Below are positions 1 to 11,400 of a DNA stretch of 54,603 bases, piece after piece (within the stretch, counting starts at the first letter, position 1; each line of letters opens with the position of its first letter). The stretch is taken from NCBI GenBank assembly GCA_009731375.1, contig BJOX01000001.1, forward strand, positions 945,212 through 999,814, read 5' to 3'. The notes beneath the pieces are model-generated. The model worked only from the letters and a program-made list of their open reading frames with translations, was not told the origin of the DNA and searched no databases. The position numbers and the translations under genes are program-made. Origin of the DNA: Paulinella micropora (taxonomy: Eukaryota; Cercozoa; Imbricatea; Euglyphida).

Positions 1-605
1 GGGGGGGGGGACCCGTGAAAAGTCCAGGCTGGTGGCACGACGGGAAAGGGAAAAGAATAGGCCGGACTCCTGCAAGTGGAGATGTAGCCAGTTTGAAAAT
101 TTTGAAGACAGATAATAGACTTTGACGTCAGGGAGACAATTCAAATCTAGCACGAGAGTCGAGTGCCTTGACCTTGAGGTCAGGGAAGAGGAGGAGAATA
201 GTGTGGGGTGTTTGGAGCACCGCTAGCTTCGTCAGCTGGACGTAATGTTTAATGAATCAAAGGAGGCCACAGGGTTCGATTCAGGGGGGACGGGGGGAAT
301 ATAAAAGAAAGTGTCCGTGCAAACTTGGCACGAGGCAATGTCCCTGGTATAGAGTGTAGAGCCCTGGGTGAAGGACATAAGACAGGGGAAGAATCCTCAG
401 GCTGAGATGCCGGTCACGGGGGTCGGAAGACTCACTGGCTGGCAGTCTCGACCAGAGGGTCTCCCTTGTCCTTGACTTGGCCGACCCGACCCCCACGAGA
501 CCGTTAGGAGTGCGGCGTTTCCTGCCCAGACTTTTCCAGAGGGACTGCCGGGCTCAGTCCCGTCGTAGACTCTGTGGGGACGATCCTGGTGCGTCTTGTC
601 CGTGT
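1..605. other. Anonymous flank of the non-LTR element
   Basis: Starts with a run of ten G, probably a contig edge. No convincing coding frame or repeat is visible. It lies downstream of the minus-strand non-LTR element and may include its 3' untranslated region; this is inference only. Confidence 0.4.
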
Positions 606-3178
606 TTACTTCGTGGCGTCTGCGCTGTGGATGAATTTCCAAGCCTGGAGGATTGTGTCATGGCAGATCTTGGTCATCCCGCGGAAGATGTCGAGTACGA
701 CAGCTTTCGATAGTACAAAGTGGAGTTCATTGTATGAGGTTTCTGAGATATAGCCTTTTGATCCCATGGCTATCACAATGATGCTTGAAGACATGTTGCG
801 TCCCCCTAACCGCTGCTGGTGGATTGCGTCTTGTATTTGTTCATATCTATGGTCATAGATGGCTCTTGGGTTATATCCCCACGCCCGGGTAGCTTTCCAC
901 GGGATGGAGGGCCACGTAACCGGAGGGTCTTCGCCTCTGTCGCAGTTGGGGTCCTTGGGAATGTATAGAGATTTAACTCGTAGTCCATTATGGTCCCAGA
1001 TTCTCTTCCTGTCTTTCCCGTCTATAACTCCAGTAAGGTAGTTTTCATCTTCTCTGACCAATCCTTCGTCCCTTCGAAACGTGCAGTCCAGTAGGTAGAC
1101 ATGTGATGCCCTGTAGTCCCGTGCTGCTAGGAGGTCAATCTTATATGGAATCTCTGACCCTGCTAGGTCAGCCATGATCTGGGGCCTGCCGGATGGATGG
1201 GTGTTGAGGGGTCTCTAGGGGGTCTTTGGTTGTCATCTTGGAGTGGGCCTATACCTGTCCCGTCATCGTTCAGGTCCTCAGCTAGTGGTCTTGGTAAGGC
1301 TCCCTCCTCACCGATGATCGTTAGTTTACTGTCTCCTTCCGTGTCATCGTCCATGAGTAGACCGCTTTCTATGCACCGGCGAATCCACTGTCTACACTTG
1401 AGTGTCTGACGTCGACTAGCGCCTTTAGGGTTTGTGGGTGGCGCTCCGATTTGGATGGAAGGTAGTGACCGATGTCTCCGGTCACTCCACAGGCGTAGGA
1501 GCACTTGGGTGATGTGGATCCTTTGGTAATGGTCACGCTCAGTCTAGTGGGGGTGTTCCAGGCTTCAAGCTGGCATTTAAGGATGATAGCGGCCTCTCTG
1601 GCAGAGTAACCACTTCGGGGTTGCAGGAACGCATTCATCATCGCTTGGAATGGTTTTCGGATCTCTGATCGGATTCCCCAGGTGAGCCCGAACCTGGGGG
1701 CAACAGTCGTCTTGTAGGCGTTCTCCGATACTCGCTGTCGGAGCTTCCAGACGTTGTGCGACGCCAGGTTAGTCTTTATCGTCTTTATGACGTTGTCGAT
1801 TGTGTCTGGCGCCACTATCTTCTTGGTAACGAGGTTGGTGACTGACAGGACGACCGGGAGTTCCAGGGGGTTCCACTCCGAGTAGGAGGGTTGTATATCA
1901 TCGTCGTTGGGACATCGTGCCATTTTTGCTTCCGCTTCGGATCTCGTGAGTCGGCCTTCCGGCCAAGATGAGTCGCCGATATGGCCCGACGGGATGCGGA
2001 GGCTTACACATACTCCTAGTGCTCTACAAGCTCGGATCCAGGGAATGATCATGAGGCCGTCGTGTCTTCCTTAATAAGGTGAAGGTGCCCCTGCCACCCC
2101 ATGAATGGTTGATCCGGTGGCTCTGGAAGTTTAGGGCATACAGGGGAGATGTCATCTGGTGTGAGAGTGTTGTCCTTCGGTGGGCCATGTCGTGTAGAAA
2201 AGAGGTATCGCGGCCAGAATTCTCTGATGATACAGCTGGTGGGATAGATTACTCCGTGCATGACGGAGTGTAGTCTCCACAGGTCCGGGGGGTGCATGAA
2301 CTGGGGCCGGGGGGTCTGTGAATTCTGCTGCGGGATCGTCGCAGGTAAGGGTCGCGCGCGAAATGTCCTGCGTTTGTGCTGACTGGGTGTGGGACGGCGT
2401 TTAGGAAGAGGAAGTCGTTGGGGACAGATGATGTGATCTCCGGGGAAGTGTGTGTCCCAGGCCAACCGGAAGTGTGATTCCATCGCATATTGGACGTATT
2501 GGTCCGTGGAAAGGAGGCATTTGATGAAGACAGTGAAGGTGCGGAGGTAATATCGGGAGGTGTACGGCTGTAGGCCCATTTCGCCGCATAGTCCCGTGGG
2601 TCCATACAGTACAGCATTTGGGATTTCCTGTTGGGAAACTTGTAGCAATTCTCTGAAATGGTCTCGGAGAGCCACGCCCAAATCATGTAGGGCCTCGGGG
2701 TTCCAGGTGGTCCAACCAAAGGAGAAGTCCATAAGGCTCGTGAGGAGGTTCTTGAGGGCAATGCGCTGCCGTGCTGGCGAGACGTCTAGTCTGTGGATCA
2801 TTCGTGTGGTGGATACTGTGCATCGTTCGTCCCATCCGTGTGTAGGCCAAGCGATCGGAAGACTTCAGTGGCGGAACGGTTCCTGATTGTGATGGAATTC
2901 GGGCCGGGGGTGCAAATGGTAATGGGGACCGCTTTGACCCCTCCCTCCGGTTGGCCCACTAGGCATATGACTGCGCATTTATTGGCAGCGCAGATCTGTC
3001 GTCCTGCCCGTAGCCGGACTGTGACCTGGCGGGCTGTGCGGCGCCGGTGCTGGACCATGAGCTGCCCGATAACAGCTATCACTTCGGGCTCACGCCTGCT
3101 GCCTCGTTCGCAGAGACCGTCGCCGGCACCCGATCGTTCGACTCCACCTCCACGCTCTGATCCCGCGCCCTGCCCCAC
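606..3178 (-). pseudogene. Non-LTR retrotransposon ORF2 3' half (RT thumb, Cys-rich tail, REL-like endonuclease), frameshifted
   Basis: Overlapping minus-strand frames (3178-2798, 2801-2049, 2052-1369, 1504-1163, 1175-606) give one protein order if frameshifts are allowed. The first contains EVFRSLGLHTD, like the segment following the RT palm. The second has PNAVLYGPTGLCGEMGLQPY, like the thumb segment of non-LTR reverse transcriptases. The third ends in a Cys-x3-Cys...His cluster (CSYACGVTGDIGHYL). The last has SHVYLLDCTFRRDEG followed by GKDRKRIWDH, resembling the PD-D...K layout of the restriction-like endonuclease at the C-terminus of R2/NeSL-type elements. The palm catalytic YxDD and everything upstream are missing. 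At least three frame changes make it a dead copy. Family placement rests on motif order only. Confidence 0.55.
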
Positions 3179-3376
3179 TTGCCGCTCGCCACAGCAGGGT
3201 ATGAGGACACCACATAGTTATGGTCGAAGAGCTGTCAACTGACCTGTCAATCTACTACTTTGCTGTTATGATCATGCACAAAGATCTGATTTCATAATGA
3301 GAATATTATTGATAGTAGTAATTGTTATGTCTATTAGCCATTCTCCAATATATGGACTTCCTGCAAATGCATACTT

Positions 3377-3411
<35 letters not shown>

Positions 3412-3691
3412 AGAAAGAGAGATTTACAGAAGGACGTGAAGGGCGGAGACCCTGACGCCGCGACACATGACCCCGCCATTTATCCATCTATCCATCTATC
3501 TATCTATCCACCTGCTTTCTAGTCTATCATCCTAACATCCATGGAAGCGATCACTCCACATGCATTGGTCCGAGACACATTTTGATTGGTTCTTGTACAT
3601 GTTCACTACCAGTAAGCTCAGTTGTTATTTAAAAATATTAATTACTGACGATAGTTATCGGTAACAAGACTATCGGAGACTTGCCACCGTC
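3179..3691. other. Intergenic with short (GA)n and (ATCT)n tracts
   Basis: Contains a GA-rich tract at about 3381-3424 and a short ATCC/ATCT tract at 3479-3512. No gene is visible. Confidence 0.6.
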
Positions 3692-4218
3692 TTTACGCAA
3701 ACACTGTTTTAATAAAATACTTGCCACTCGTAGAGCCTGAGTGAGAAGCAGAAGAGATAGAATGGAAGTGGTATCAAAGAGATACAAAAGCGGAAGACAA
3801 CTTGAAGTGAAGCGTAAAAAGAAAAGAAAAAATTTAAAAAATAATATAATAAAATTTTCTTTTTTTTTACGCTTCATTTCTATATATTTTATATATATAT
3901 ATATATATTTTCGTTTTTATATCTCTTTGATACCACTTCCATTCTATCTCTTCTGCTTCCCACTCAGACTTTACGGGTGGCAAGTATTTTATTCTTGAGA
4001 TGTAGACTGCACGGCCAGAGGTGCTCTCCGCCGGTTTATTCGCCTCCCAGGCATCCCCTGTCAACTCCGAGTCACACTTTTACGCAAACACTGTTTTAAC
4101 TTGTGACTTAATGATCATAGATAGTAAAATGCTTGCCACTCGTAGAGCCTGAGTGGGAAGCAGAAGAGATAGAATGGAAGAGGTCTCAAAGAGATACAAA
4201 CGCGGGAAACAAAATGCC
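3692..4218. repeat. Three-copy repeat, two direct and one inverted
   Basis: A unit starting ACGCAAACACTGTTTTAA and containing TTGCCACTCGTAGAGCCTGA occurs at about 3692-3826, inverted at about 3863-3996, and again direct at about 4080-4218. The first two copies form arms of roughly 85-130 bp around a T/TA-rich centre, so the region could fold back. Copies differ by small indels. It may be an old MITE or foldback element; no coding capacity is seen. Confidence 0.6.
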
Positions 4219-4658
4219 AGGGAAGCCGGGGAAAAAAAATTTAAAGAAAAAGGTAGCAAATATTAATATTATACAATGAAAGAGAAGAGCAGGAAATAAG
4301 ACTCTGAGGAGAATCAAAAGAAGGAAGAAGAACAGGGGAAAGTGGGAAATATAGAAGGGGAAAGTGGGAAATATAGAAGGGGAAATGTGATAGAAAGAAG
4401 AACTCACAACTACTGAAGTTGTAAGAATACAAAAGCGGCAGGAGCGGCAAAGCCTCCGGGAAAGAATTTTACCGGTTATGTAGGCGCAGATAGGTAAATA
4501 TGTGATACTTTAATATACCCCTGTGTCAGTCCAGACACAATAAGAGGCAGTTAATATTAATAACACTCTTAACTGGGTAACGATAATATTACTAGAAGTG
4601 ACCGTTACACTTTTTAGACCGGAATATATTATCATCCGTTAGGCCGGACCACTGGCAT
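4219..4658. other. AT-rich, no gene seen
   Basis: Contains a short tandem duplication (GGGGAAAGTGGGAAATATAG units near 4334-4385) and purine-rich stretches. No convincing coding region. Confidence 0.5.
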
Positions 4659-4913
4659 TGTAATGTCCCCAATGATAGCTCAAGAAAAAGTCGGTAATAC
4701 AACCAAACACAGTCCTCAAGAATGAGAATGATGTCACTAGACGAGAGTGTTTGTATTTTACTTTACTTAGAGATTTGAATAATTCTGACACGTCACTAAG
4801 TGCCACACCCCTCCTTTGAATTCACCGTTACACATAGAGTGATATAGGTAAAATAGGTAATTGTCCTTGGGGTGGGCCGTATGACTAAATACTATTATTA
4901 ATACAATTGCTCA
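4659..4913 (-). mobile_element. Probable 3' LTR of a copia-like element
   Basis: On the minus strand it starts TGAGCAATTG and ends GGGGACATTACA (TG...CA). It is directly preceded by a purine-rich tract. Its last ~75 bp (4659-4735) closely match the corresponding end of the Ty3/gypsy LTRs at 7110 and 7384; the rest does not. The partner 5' LTR is not visible, perhaps lost in the 6557-6995 gap. Confidence 0.5.
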
Positions 4914-4928
4914 TTGCTCCCCCTATTT
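4914..4928 (-). promoter_or_regulatory. Polypurine tract of the copia-like element
   Basis: Minus strand reads AAATAGGGGGAGCAA immediately before the LTR's TG, as expected for the plus-strand primer of reverse transcription. Confidence 0.45.
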
Positions 4929-5042
4929 AGGAATAACTGCCCCATCTACCTTATGCTACTAACCTTGCATATATGATGGTAAATACTTTGCAAACCTATT
5001 CAGAAATTACCGGAGCCGCACTAACAACTATATGCACTAACT

Positions 5043-5760
5043 CTATATTACTAACTTTGTGTCCCGCTCCAAACTTGACTTATTAGCGAGCGTAAAAGTC
5101 ACCGTTGCAGCGCCGCCCACCGCGCGCTCCCCCCGCTCCCTTGATCCCTTGAAACGTTTAACTCCCTGGTTCCCCATAGCCCACGTGCCGCCGCTTGAGT
5201 CCGCCGCCCGGGTCGTAGAACCACAGGTGTGCCGCGCGCCCCACCCATCTTCGCTGCGAGTCCGAGTCGCTGTCGCTGGCGCTGTCCGTCCCACTGTCTT
5301 GCCTCTGGTCGTCGCTGCCCCTTTCCGCGTGTTCCCTTTTGCAAGGGCTTGACTTGTCGGAGGCGATCTCGGCCTTTCCCTTCTTCTTTTTACTTCTGCG
5401 CTTTGAGCGCTTCGCCTTCTTTTGCTTTGTCTTCTCAACTAACGGTTTGAGTGTGCTAACTTTGTTTTGCTTCCCCATCCCTGAGGCTTCCTTCTTCTCT
5501 CTCTTTCCTGATCTGTATGCAGCCCGCAAAATCGCCCTCTCACCAGACCATTCGCTGTCTCTCGCAACAACACTTTCTCACTCTCCATCTCATCAGTGCA
5601 CACAAAACATTGCTGCCCACCTGACACTCGCCCCTCACACTGACGATAGACTTCTCTCTCTTGTACTACATTCACTTTGCCCATGTGGGCCTTCTCCTTT
5701 GCACCTCCATGTTACAGTTAAAACATTTCTCTTTCTTCAACGTCTTCTTTCTCGTTCCTG
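5043..5760 (-). pseudogene. Decayed copia-like gag zinc-knuckle/protease region
   Basis: Fragmented minus-strand frames carry a Cys-x2-Cys knuckle-like start (KCFNCN) and a second Cys cluster (QQCFVC), then a Lys/Arg- and Asp/Ser-rich stretch. After that comes LWFYDPGG...RRHVG, resembling the W-x-x-DSGA-x-x-H protease start of Ty1/copia with S changed to P. In another frame AVGGAATVTFTL follows, like the protease beta strand. At least two frame changes are needed. The region ends close to the LTR, so RT and integrase are deleted. It lies downstream of an RNase H remnant, so at least two elements or a rearrangement are involved. Confidence 0.35.
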
Positions 5761-6195
5761 TTCCTTTCCCTCCCCCTTTCTTATTAGTGGTGGTGTGTTT
5801 AAACCTACAGTCAATGTATTAATATCCACCGGTTTACTTGAACGTAGAGGTCAGGACCGAGACCGGAGCACTTGGTGACTTGCTTGTTTAGGCAAATCTG
5901 AGAATTTTACTGACTAAAACAGATTGAGGTAAATTAGGCGCGTGTTCAGCCGCGTGTATGTCCTGATCACAGTAATTGCAACTGTCAGTACTAAAGATAA
6001 ATAAATCTTATGTGGGCCCTTCCTATCGATAATAATACCTCAATACGAATATGGTCTATCGAATTAATAATACAATCTAACCGTTGTCCAGATTGGTATA
6101 AAGCTCCCCATAATTCGATATGAGCGGAAAATACAATAAGATTATACTAACATTCACACTAAGGAGCAAAGTCAAGTTCATGACAACCAATGTCA
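5761..6195. other. AT-rich spacer between copia remnants
   Basis: No coding signal. It lies 3' of the RNase H remnant on the minus strand and could hold its 3' UTR or LTR, but no repeat partner is visible in the window. Confidence 0.4.
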
Positions 6196-6556
6196 CTACT
6201 TTGCATGTCCCGACAAGCGATCAGCACCCCTCTTAAACACAGACGGGCTAGGGATTCGTTTCGATAGAATGTCTGCCCTGTTTTCGCTCGACGCAACCCA
6301 CTTGAGAACAATCTCCCCCTTACCTATCGCTTCGGTAATATGATAGTATCGTAGAGCAATATGGCGCAACTTCTTTCCCAACACCGCCTTCGGTGCTGAA
6401 ACTAACAGTGACTGATTGTCCACCCGAATCACCGGTGCAGACTTCAACTCCTGCTTCAACTCGTCGCTCGCCGCCCATGGAATCGACAACACCACATTCC
6501 GGCACGCCATCACGTCATGGATCACATCCGATAGCCCATAAGTTTCACTCTCCTGG
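6196..6556 (-). pseudogene. Ty1/copia-type pol C-terminus (RNase H), 5' end lost in a gap
   Basis: The frame reads YGLSDVIHDVMACRNVV, then VIRVDNQSLL, then KLRHIALRYYHITEAI and LKWVASSENRADILSK before a stop. These match the end of copia RNase H: the A/S-E-Y...E/D...W segment, the DN(Q/K)(S/A) motif, and the KHI..RYHFIR...ADxLTK tail. The upstream part runs into the N-gap, so intactness cannot be judged. Confidence 0.75.
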
Positions 6557-6995
6557 NNNNNNNNNNNNNNNNNNNNNNNNNNNNNNNNNNNNNNNNNNNN
6601 NNNNNNNNNNNNNNNNNNNNNNNNNNNNNNNNNNNNNNNNNNNNNNNNNNNNNNNNNNNNNNNNNNNNNNNNNNNNNNNNNNNNNNNNNNNNNNNNNNNN
6701 NNNNNNNNNNNNNNNNNNNNNNNNNNNNNNNNNNNNNNNNNNNNNNNNNNNNNNNNNNNNNNNNNNNNNNNNNNNNNNNNNNNNNNNNNNNNNNNNNNNN
6801 NNNNNNNNNNNNNNNNNNNNNNNNNNNNNNNNNNNNNNNNNNNNNNNNNNNNNNNNNNNNNNNNNNNNNNNNNNNNNNNNNNNNNNNNNNNNNNNNNNNN
6901 NNNNNNNNNNNNNNNNNNNNNNNNNNNNNNNNNNNNNNNNNNNNNNNNNNNNNNNNNNNNNNNNNNNNNNNNNNNNNNNNNNNNNNNNNNNNNNN
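6557..6995. other. Assembly gap
   Basis: 439 N. It separates the copia RNase H end from an old gypsy leader and LTR. Confidence 0.99.
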
Positions 6996-7345
6996 GTTGG
7001 AGTATTTGTTTTCGTCTGACGTCCCCGTGTGAGACAGGTCAGTGAAAATTCACTCTGTTGCCTGTGTGGCAAAGCAGAAAGAAATCACCCTAGTGATGTG
7101 GACTCCAAATGTAATGCCCCCAACGATAGCTCGTAAAAAGTCGGTAATACAACCAAACACAGTCCTCAAGAATGAGAATGATGTCTCGTTATATTAGCTC
7201 AGTGAAGCCAAAAAGGAAAACGGCAACAGACCAGGAATAAAATGGCATCAGGTCCAATCCGGACAAATAATACTGAAAAACAAGCTGGTGCACCTGTCAC
7301 CAGGAAAAGGTACTTTTTACCGGCTATCCGGGGGTGATGCCTACA
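6996..7345 (-). mobile_element. Older gypsy 5' LTR (7110-7345) with PBS and start of leader
   Basis: 7110-7345 aligns along its length with the 247-bp LTRs of the complete element but has many substitutions and indels. On the minus strand it is followed by TTGGAGTCCACATCAC, matching the PBS position of the young element (TTGGAGTCACCAGCACAAG). It then shares a leader phrase (GGAGTATTTGTTTT on plus) before the gap. The young element inserted 38 bp away. Confidence 0.7.
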
Positions 7346-7383
7346 GGTCTCACTGTGATTCTGTCTGGATCAGTAGGTAGAAT

Positions 7384-7630
7384 TGTTACAATCCCCGAAG
7401 ATAGCTCAATAAAAAGTCGGTAATACAACCAGACACAAATCCCCAAAAGAGAATGATGTCTCGTTATATTAGCTCAGTGAAGCCGAAAAGAAAACGGCAA
7501 CAGACCAAGGTTAAAATGGCATTAGGTCAAATCCGGCCAAACGATATTGAAAATAATGGGAAAAAACTAGGTGCACCTGACACCAGAAAAAGGGTACTTT
7601 TTACCGGCTATCCGGGGGGTGATGCCTACA
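7384..7630 (-). repeat. 3' LTR of the gypsy element
   Basis: 247 bp, 246/247 identical to the other LTR by eye. The minus strand starts TGTAGGCATC and ends GATTGTAACA. Confidence 0.95.
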
Positions 7631-7648
7631 GTACCCCTTCCCGTTTTT
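7631..7648 (-). promoter_or_regulatory. Polypurine tract
   Basis: Minus strand AAAAACGGGAAGGGGTAC directly abuts the 3' LTR start, the expected site of plus-strand priming. Confidence 0.75.
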
Positions 7649-8031
7649 ATGACGGAAATATGCAATATTTTCGTCATATAATTGCTGATTTCTTTTCTGC
7701 ACAAACGCTACGGGGTGTCGCAACTAAGTGCATTAACCCACGGATAGACGGTGCAGTGGATATATAAAACGCATACGCCAGACACGAGTCAACTATAAAT
7801 CTCCAGCCTCGTTTTTGTAAATAAAAACTCCTCCTTCCACACTTGTTGTCCCCCCCGTAACTTAATTCTGAGGCAGTATGTCAAGAACAAATAGTATTAC
7901 TATTGCAATAAAAGCAGCGTTATAATTTTTCTCCTTCTCCAAAAACACTTCCGATCAGTAAATACATTGTCTTTTAATAACATACCCTTGTATTCAATCG
8001 GTTACCTTAATATAGTACTAGGGGGCCAGAC

Positions 8032-8334
8032 CTAATAACTATATCCAAAGCCGGGGTGAGTGAGCCCGACCATGCGATATGCCGACACAAGTAGAGACGG
8101 ACCGTGCTGGTATGACGATATTAAGTATATCCAAAGAAAAAAATTTAATATGTCTACTATGAGAACATTTTTTGAGAACATCACCCTGGATACTTGAAGC
8201 AGGGTCGTACCAGGAACACCATCGCTAAACTCACAAGCGATCCCCTTATACGGTGTCGTATCCATTTGCCGATTGACCCTCGCACTCATATGTTGCGATA
8301 AAAATGCCAAGTAACAACAATGGTATAAAAACAT
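8032..8334 (-). CDS. Small ORF in the gypsy 3' region, function unknown
   Basis: 100 codons between the pol stop and the 3' LTR. A short hydrophobic stretch (LIVDILNFFLWIYLI) could span a membrane. No family is recognised, and nothing shows it is expressed; it may be a chance frame in 3' UTR. The rest of 7649-8425 shows no other candidate. Confidence 0.2.
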   Translation of the reverse strand: MFLYHCCYLAFLSQHMSARVNRQMDTTPYKGIACEFSDGVPGTTLLQVSRVMFSKNVLIVDILNFFLWIYLISSYQHGPSLLVSAYRMVGLTHPGFGYSY

Positions 8335-8425
8335 TTTAATAAGACATGATCTGACATGGGCACTATGAGATTAATCCACATGCAGCTTTCAATGTCCGAC
8401 GCGTGATAAAAGAAAAAAATGTCAC

Positions 8426-11400
8426 TTACTGCCTTCGTCGCCTTGCGCGAACCCCTTTGCCAGGTGGCGGGCCGCCAACAAAAGTCAAGTCAAACTTCGA
8501 CTCCTCCAGAATGTCCCATATTTTGTTAGGGATGGCGCCCAAAGATAAGTCAAAAGGAATGTCAAGCACTCCTCTAGGCAGTGACTGAATAGTCCACGCA
8601 GTGTGGTCTTTGTCTCGAAGGGTAATAGTATCATCCCATGTCTCGAGATTTTTCGCGTCTTTGTACACCGGTAAATATTGTCTAGCTTTTGGATCCTCAA
8701 CAGGGTCCATGCTTCTCCAAAAATGGAGTACCGGTTGTATCGTTTTTGCTGCTAAGGATCTCTTCGATGTCCGTGCTGCCCGTGTAGTCTGCGGGACCGC
8801 CACAGCTCGCATGAGATAAAGATCTGAGAGAGTGTCATCGGCAACATGAGATTCTGCCGGTCTCAACAGATAAAAAGCGTCTCGGACCCACTTGATGGCC
8901 GCAATCGCCTCTCCTTCCTTCCATCGCACATGTCGAATGTCCACATTACCCGCGTTCGGGTTAGTGTCCTTCTCCCCTCCTCCTCCATGGACATCCGTCG
9001 CTCGCGTCGACCTTGCCACCTTCCTCGGTTGGTCGAAGATGAGATCGTTTTGCGCTCTCCTCCTCTGCGCCTCCGTGAACTTCTCCTTCGTACCGCCGCG
9101 GACTATGGGGGCTTTAGACTGAGTCCCCGCCGCGCTTTTGCGGTTTGAGTCTTCCTTACTCTCCTTCTCGGTCTCCTCCTTCTCCGTGACAGGTGCCCGA
9201 TAGGCATTCTCCTCCTCTAAGGTATCCTCCTTCTGTATAGGCGGTACCTCTTTGAAGTCCTCCTTCATCCGTTTCAACGCCTCCTCAACGGATTCATCCT
9301 CAAGTAAGAAGGGGTCATATTTGATCAGCCTTCGAACATTCACAATCTGCACCTTCCCTCTACCCCTGATCTTATAATTCAGAGGTCCCATCTGTTCCAT
9401 GATCTGGTATGGTCCTTTCCAGTGGGTAAACAGCTTAGAGCTAACCCCCTTAGGGACTTGAGGATGGTACAAGAGTACAATATCCCCAACCTGGAAACGG
9501 ACTTGATCTAAGTGCGCTTGTCGCACTCCTTGTGCGTCAGTCTTTCTGCGCTCCGCCTCCCTGTGCGCCGCAACTATTTGTTCCGCCTCCATCTTCGCTC
9601 TTAGTCTCATCCCGAACAACTCATCCTCATCTGCCCAAGTGTCTTTTGGATGCAGAAGTGAGGTTGGGATATTAGGCTCTCGGCCGTAAACCAATTGATA
9701 TGGCGAGACTGAGCTCCTGGCTCCTCCTAATGCCGATGAGGGTAGACAGTTCATTGCAAAGGCAAATGAAGGTGCTGCCTCCACCCAGGCTCTCTGATTC
9801 TCCTTCTTCATACAGTACATCTTAAGCGAGGCTTTGAGAGGTCTATGTACCCGCTCGATCTTGCCATTCGCTCTCGGGTTATAGGCAGTAACATATTGCC
9901 ATTTCATCCCGTAGTACTTAGATAGTCTGTCGATGACTTCATTATTAAAGTCAGAACCTCGATCAGAACATATCTTTCTAGGCACTCCGATCTGCGAGAC
10001 GATCCTATCGATCAGAGCCTCCGCAGTTGTCTTGCCTGTAGCGTCCTTAACAGGAACAACCCAGACATAATTGGTGGCTCGATCTATTGCGGTAAGAAGG
10101 TATCTGTACCCTTCTGCCGATTCGGGGAAAGGTCCCACATGATCGATGTGTAAAAATTCAAACATCCCGGCGTGTAACGGGAATGTACCGATCAGGCCAA
10201 AGTTCGCCTTCAGCGGTGTCTTTGTGGTTTTGCATGGGATGCATGCGTCCACTTCCCTGTCTATCTCCTCCTTCATCCCTTTCCACCAAAATCGCCTCGC
10301 TATGAACCAATGAGTTCTTTGTCGACCCGGATGTGCCAGTAAGGGGCAGTTATGGGCTGCGACATATATAAAGCGCCTCAACTTCTCTGGTACCCAGAGA
10401 GTCCATTTGTCAGGCTGTGATGCAAATTTGCCATGCTGGCCCTTGTACCACAATAGCCCATCTCTCCACGCCATCTCCTTCATCTGATCTTTGATCTGTG
10501 GAGTCTTTTTAAGCTCATTAGGGTTCTTGTATAACGTTATGAGCTCCTTGAACTCCGGATCCGTCGCCTGTTGCTGCCTCCACGCGGTAGGCGAGGCGAT
10601 ATGAATAGTACCGTCCTCCAACCTTACTCCTACCCTTTCCGGGTCTTCATCAAGCTCGCTTCGATTTTCCTGTGGAGGTTCAGTACAGACCTCAGTCGTC
10701 TCCTCCTCTTCTTTTATATTCGCCTTCGCGTTCTCGTATGCCTCATAAGACCACTCAGCGTCTTCGAGAACATGCGCCTCACAGCATATGCCATGCTCCG
10801 GGCCTTGAGGACTATATCGTAGACCCGTGCGGTCATAACGAACGCCTCTTGCCATCTGCATCGCCTCTATGTGGCTCACCTCGTATACCTTGTCCGTGGA
10901 CAGGTCCATCATCTCCACTGATGATACGAGAGCCGACACCTCCGACTGAAACTCTAGCCTGGAAAGGCTATCAGCGACTACGTTTCGCTTTCCCGGTAAG
11001 TAGACCATCGTGAAATTGAAACATGACAAGAAAGCTTGCCACCGCGCCAAACGGCCGGTTTGTTCATGATTCATCAACCAAAGAAGGTTGTGATGATCGG
11101 TCCTAACCGTGAATAGAGGTCCTCCCCACAAGTATTCTCTGAGCCTCTTGAGAGCCCATACTACTGCCAACGCCTCCCTCTGTCGCGTGCAGTAATTTCG
11201 CTCCGCCGCACACAGCTTTCTACTAATAAACATGATCGGGCGCAACTTTTTCTCCTCATCTTCTTGTTGCAGCACCGCGCCAATCGCAAACTTAGATGCA
11301 TCCGTGTCGACTACGAACGGTTTCGTAAAGTCGGGCATCATAAGTACTAATCCGCCGTCCTTGGGATCTTTATAAATGATATCTTTGAGCGTATTAAACG

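Noticed and set aside
5339-5878. 179-codon plus-strand ORF
   Set aside because: Phe/Ser/Leu-rich antisense of the Lys/Arg/Glu-rich gag-like stretch on the minus strand.
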